Assembly (NCBI GenBank): GCA_913057765.1
Contig: CAJXPH010000013.1
Coordinates: 1-22,919, forward strand
DNA: 22,919 nucleotides
From: an uncultured Campylobacteraceae bacterium
GTDB lineage: Bacteria; Campylobacterota; Campylobacteria; Campylobacterales; Arcobacteraceae
Direction of reading: 5' to 3'
This document shows, piece by piece, positions 21,834 to 22,919 of this stretch (position 1 is its first letter; each line of letters opens with the position of its first letter). The translations under genes and the position numbers were made by a program. The notes beneath the pieces are model-generated. The model was not told the DNA's origin and did no database searches. It saw nothing but the letters and a program-made list of their open reading frames with translations.

Positions 21834-22589
21834 TTAAATGTTTCTCTCTTTTTTAACAAATTCATAAGCTTCATTTATTTCTTGAAGTTTTCTTGTTGCC
21901 TCATCAATAATATTTTGACTTGCACCCTGCCCTGAAATAATATCTGGATGATGTTTTTTTACTAATGTTCTATAATTCTTCTTTAAAACATTATTATCAT
22001 CACTAGAGTTTGACTCTAAAATTTCATAAGCTTTTTCTATTGTTACAGCTTGTGAATTTTTTTGTTCTCTATAAAAGTTTTCAAAAGTATTGATCAGATT
22101 TTCAAAATCTGGTCTTTTAATTTTTAAAGCGTTTGCGATATCTTCGGTAATCATTAACTCTGTTTGAGAAAATTCTTTATCAATAAATGCAAGATTTAAT
22201 AAATATTCCATAATTTTAACACGTTTAGGATAATCATGTTTTGTAATTTTGTATAATTTTTCACATATTACTATTGTATTATCAAAACTTTCTTTTTCTT
22301 TTTTATAAATATCTTTTAATTTTTCTCTTATTTCTTCTGCATTTTCAAAATGTCTTGAAATATCAGAAAAAGTATGTTTTAACATTTGTGCTTCTAATTC
22401 ACATACTGAACCATCTGCTTTTGCAACTTTTGCCATAAGGGCAATAAGTAAGCCAGCCTCATGATTCATCAAGTCACCATTAAAATTCTCTTTAATATCT
22501 AATTTTATATTTTCAAACTTTTCCGTTTTATAATTTCTTGCAATAAAATATAAAACAACACCAACAATAAGTAAAAACAATATTTTCAT
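21834..22589 (-). CDS. DjlA-like membrane-anchored J-domain protein with TerB domain
   Basis: The 251-residue protein begins with one membrane helix (about 2-18) with a very short outer end. A TerB-like acidic helical domain follows (about 40-165; note AKADGSVCELEA and AFIDKEFSQTE, the two repeated acidic metal-binding-like loops). A C-terminal J domain occupies about 180-251 with HPD at 214-216, the DnaK-stimulating tripeptide. This order is that of DjlA co-chaperones. It should recruit DnaK to the cytoplasmic side of the inner membrane. AAGGA precedes the ATG. It leads the row of genes running to lpxK. Confidence 0.87.
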   Translation of the reverse strand: MKILFLLIVGVVLYFIARNYKTEKFENIKLDIKENFNGDLMNHEAGLLIALMAKVAKADGSVCELEAQMLKHTFSDISRHFENAEEIREKLKDIYKKEKESFDNTIVICEKLYKITKHDYPKRVKIMEYLLNLAFIDKEFSQTELMITEDIANALKIKRPDFENLINTFENFYREQKNSQAVTIEKAYEILESNSSDDNNVLKKNYRTLVKKHHPDIISGQGASQNIIDEATRKLQEINEAYEFVKKERNI

Positions 22590-22616
22590 TATAATCCTTA
22601 ATAAACTAATGGCTAG

Positions 22617-22622
22617 ATTTTA
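22617..22622 (-). promoter_or_regulatory. Possible extended -10 box upstream of the djlA-like gene
   Basis: TGATAAAAT on the minus strand contains an extended -10 (TG-N-TAAAAT) about 28 bp before the ATG at 22589. The -35 is weak. It is the only promoter-like element seen near this gene. Confidence 0.3.
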
Positions 22623-22885
22623 TCAAAAATTTAATAAATCCAAAGTTTACGCTGGACTAACTATATCGTCATAATTTTCACTACTAACAATATAAAGCTA
22701 TTATCATATCTTTTCAATTTTAATGATGTCAAAAGTAGCATCTCCAATATATTTTCATTAGACTCCAATTTTAATAATGGGAGTTTAACTATATATTTTA
22801 AACTGATGTTTTACTTATAATATCATGTATCAAAATATGCATTGGCTTTTTTTCTTTTTTCTTTTTTTCAATAATTGTATTATTG
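22623..22885. other. Non-coding AT-rich contig edge
   Basis: No convincing gene on either strand. The stretch holds an imperfect 14-bp direct repeat (CAATTTTAATGATG at 22715 and CAATTTTAATAATG at 22766), a weak stem around 22762-22785, and a T-rich tract with scattered C at about 22846-22869. It may be the upstream end of an intergenic region cut by the contig boundary. Confidence 0.6.
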
Positions 22886-22919
22886 CTGTCTCTTATACAC
22901 ATCTCCGAGCCCACGAGAC
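22886..22919 (-). other. Sequencing adapter (Nextera i7 side), not genomic
   Basis: The last 34 bases are the exact reverse complement of positions 13-46, the Nextera read-2 adapter with the Tn5 mosaic end at 22886-22904. It is a library artefact at the contig end. Confidence 0.97.

Noticed and set aside
22715..22779. Two CAATTTTAATRATG copies as a repeat array
   Set aside because: Only two imperfect AT-rich copies; chance is likely in this base composition.
22846..22869. T-rich tract as terminator or replication-related element
   Set aside because: No stem precedes it on the plus strand, and it lies against the adapter where context is lost.
28..22904. Inverted 19-bp Tn5 mosaic ends at both ends, looking like a composite transposon
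   Set aside because: They are part of the Nextera library adapters; no transposase or target duplication is present.

Overview
The window is an AT-rich bacterial chromosome fragment. Gene content and protein style point to the Campylobacterota, most likely an Arcobacter-like, sulfide-oxidising, probably marine lineage. The reasons are the FccAB-type sulfide dehydrogenase, the UPF0323 lipoprotein next to a glutathionylspermidine-synthase-like gene, the nadE / aminotransferase / lpxK block, and frequent TTG and GTG starts. No database search was possible, so the genus is an inference. Both ends are library adapter rather than genome: positions 1-46 and 22886-22919 match Nextera sequence, so genomic DNA runs only from about 47 to 22885.

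Layout, left to right. (1) 95-1686, plus strand: a small class I cytochrome c and an FccB flavoprotein, together a periplasmic sulfide dehydrogenase. (2) 1758-3957: a cysteine desulfidase gene (cyuA/cdsB type, minus strand) divergent from a LysR regulator, with a good promoter and a candidate LysR operator between them. (3) 4071-6624, plus strand: a CBS-pair protein, a UPF0323 lipoprotein and an ATP-grasp glutathionylspermidine-synthase-like protein. (4) 6635-18113, minus strand: a full carbon-phosphorus lyase operon, in transcription order phnF-C-D-E-G-H-I-J-K-L-M, hexapeptide transferase, phnN, EEP-family hydrolase, phnP. Many junctions overlap by 1-8 bp. (5) 18290-22589, minus strand: djlA-like co-chaperone, two tandem BFD-like mini-ferredoxins, a small unknown protein, nadE, a DegT-family aminotransferase and lpxK.

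The phn operon explains itself as one pathway. PhnCDE import phosphonate. PhnGHIJ with the ATPases PhnK and PhnL attach it to ribose and break the C-P bond, with PhnM removing pyrophosphate between the two steps. PhnP opens the resulting cyclic phosphate and PhnN makes PRPP. On methylphosphonate the alkane released would be methane. PhnF, a GntR/HutC regulator encoded first, very probably binds two identical 16-bp palindromes just upstream of its own gene. Unusual elements in the operon are an EEP-superfamily hydrolase between phnN and phnP, a four-cysteine insertion near the start of PhnK, a perfect 11-bp hairpin between phnD and phnE, and a short upstream reading frame plus hairpin before the hexapeptide transferase.

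No tRNA, rRNA, CRISPR array, insertion sequence or phage gene was found. The most notable biology is the complete C-P lyase operon with its extra hydrolase; I see no wholly unknown multi-gene system.
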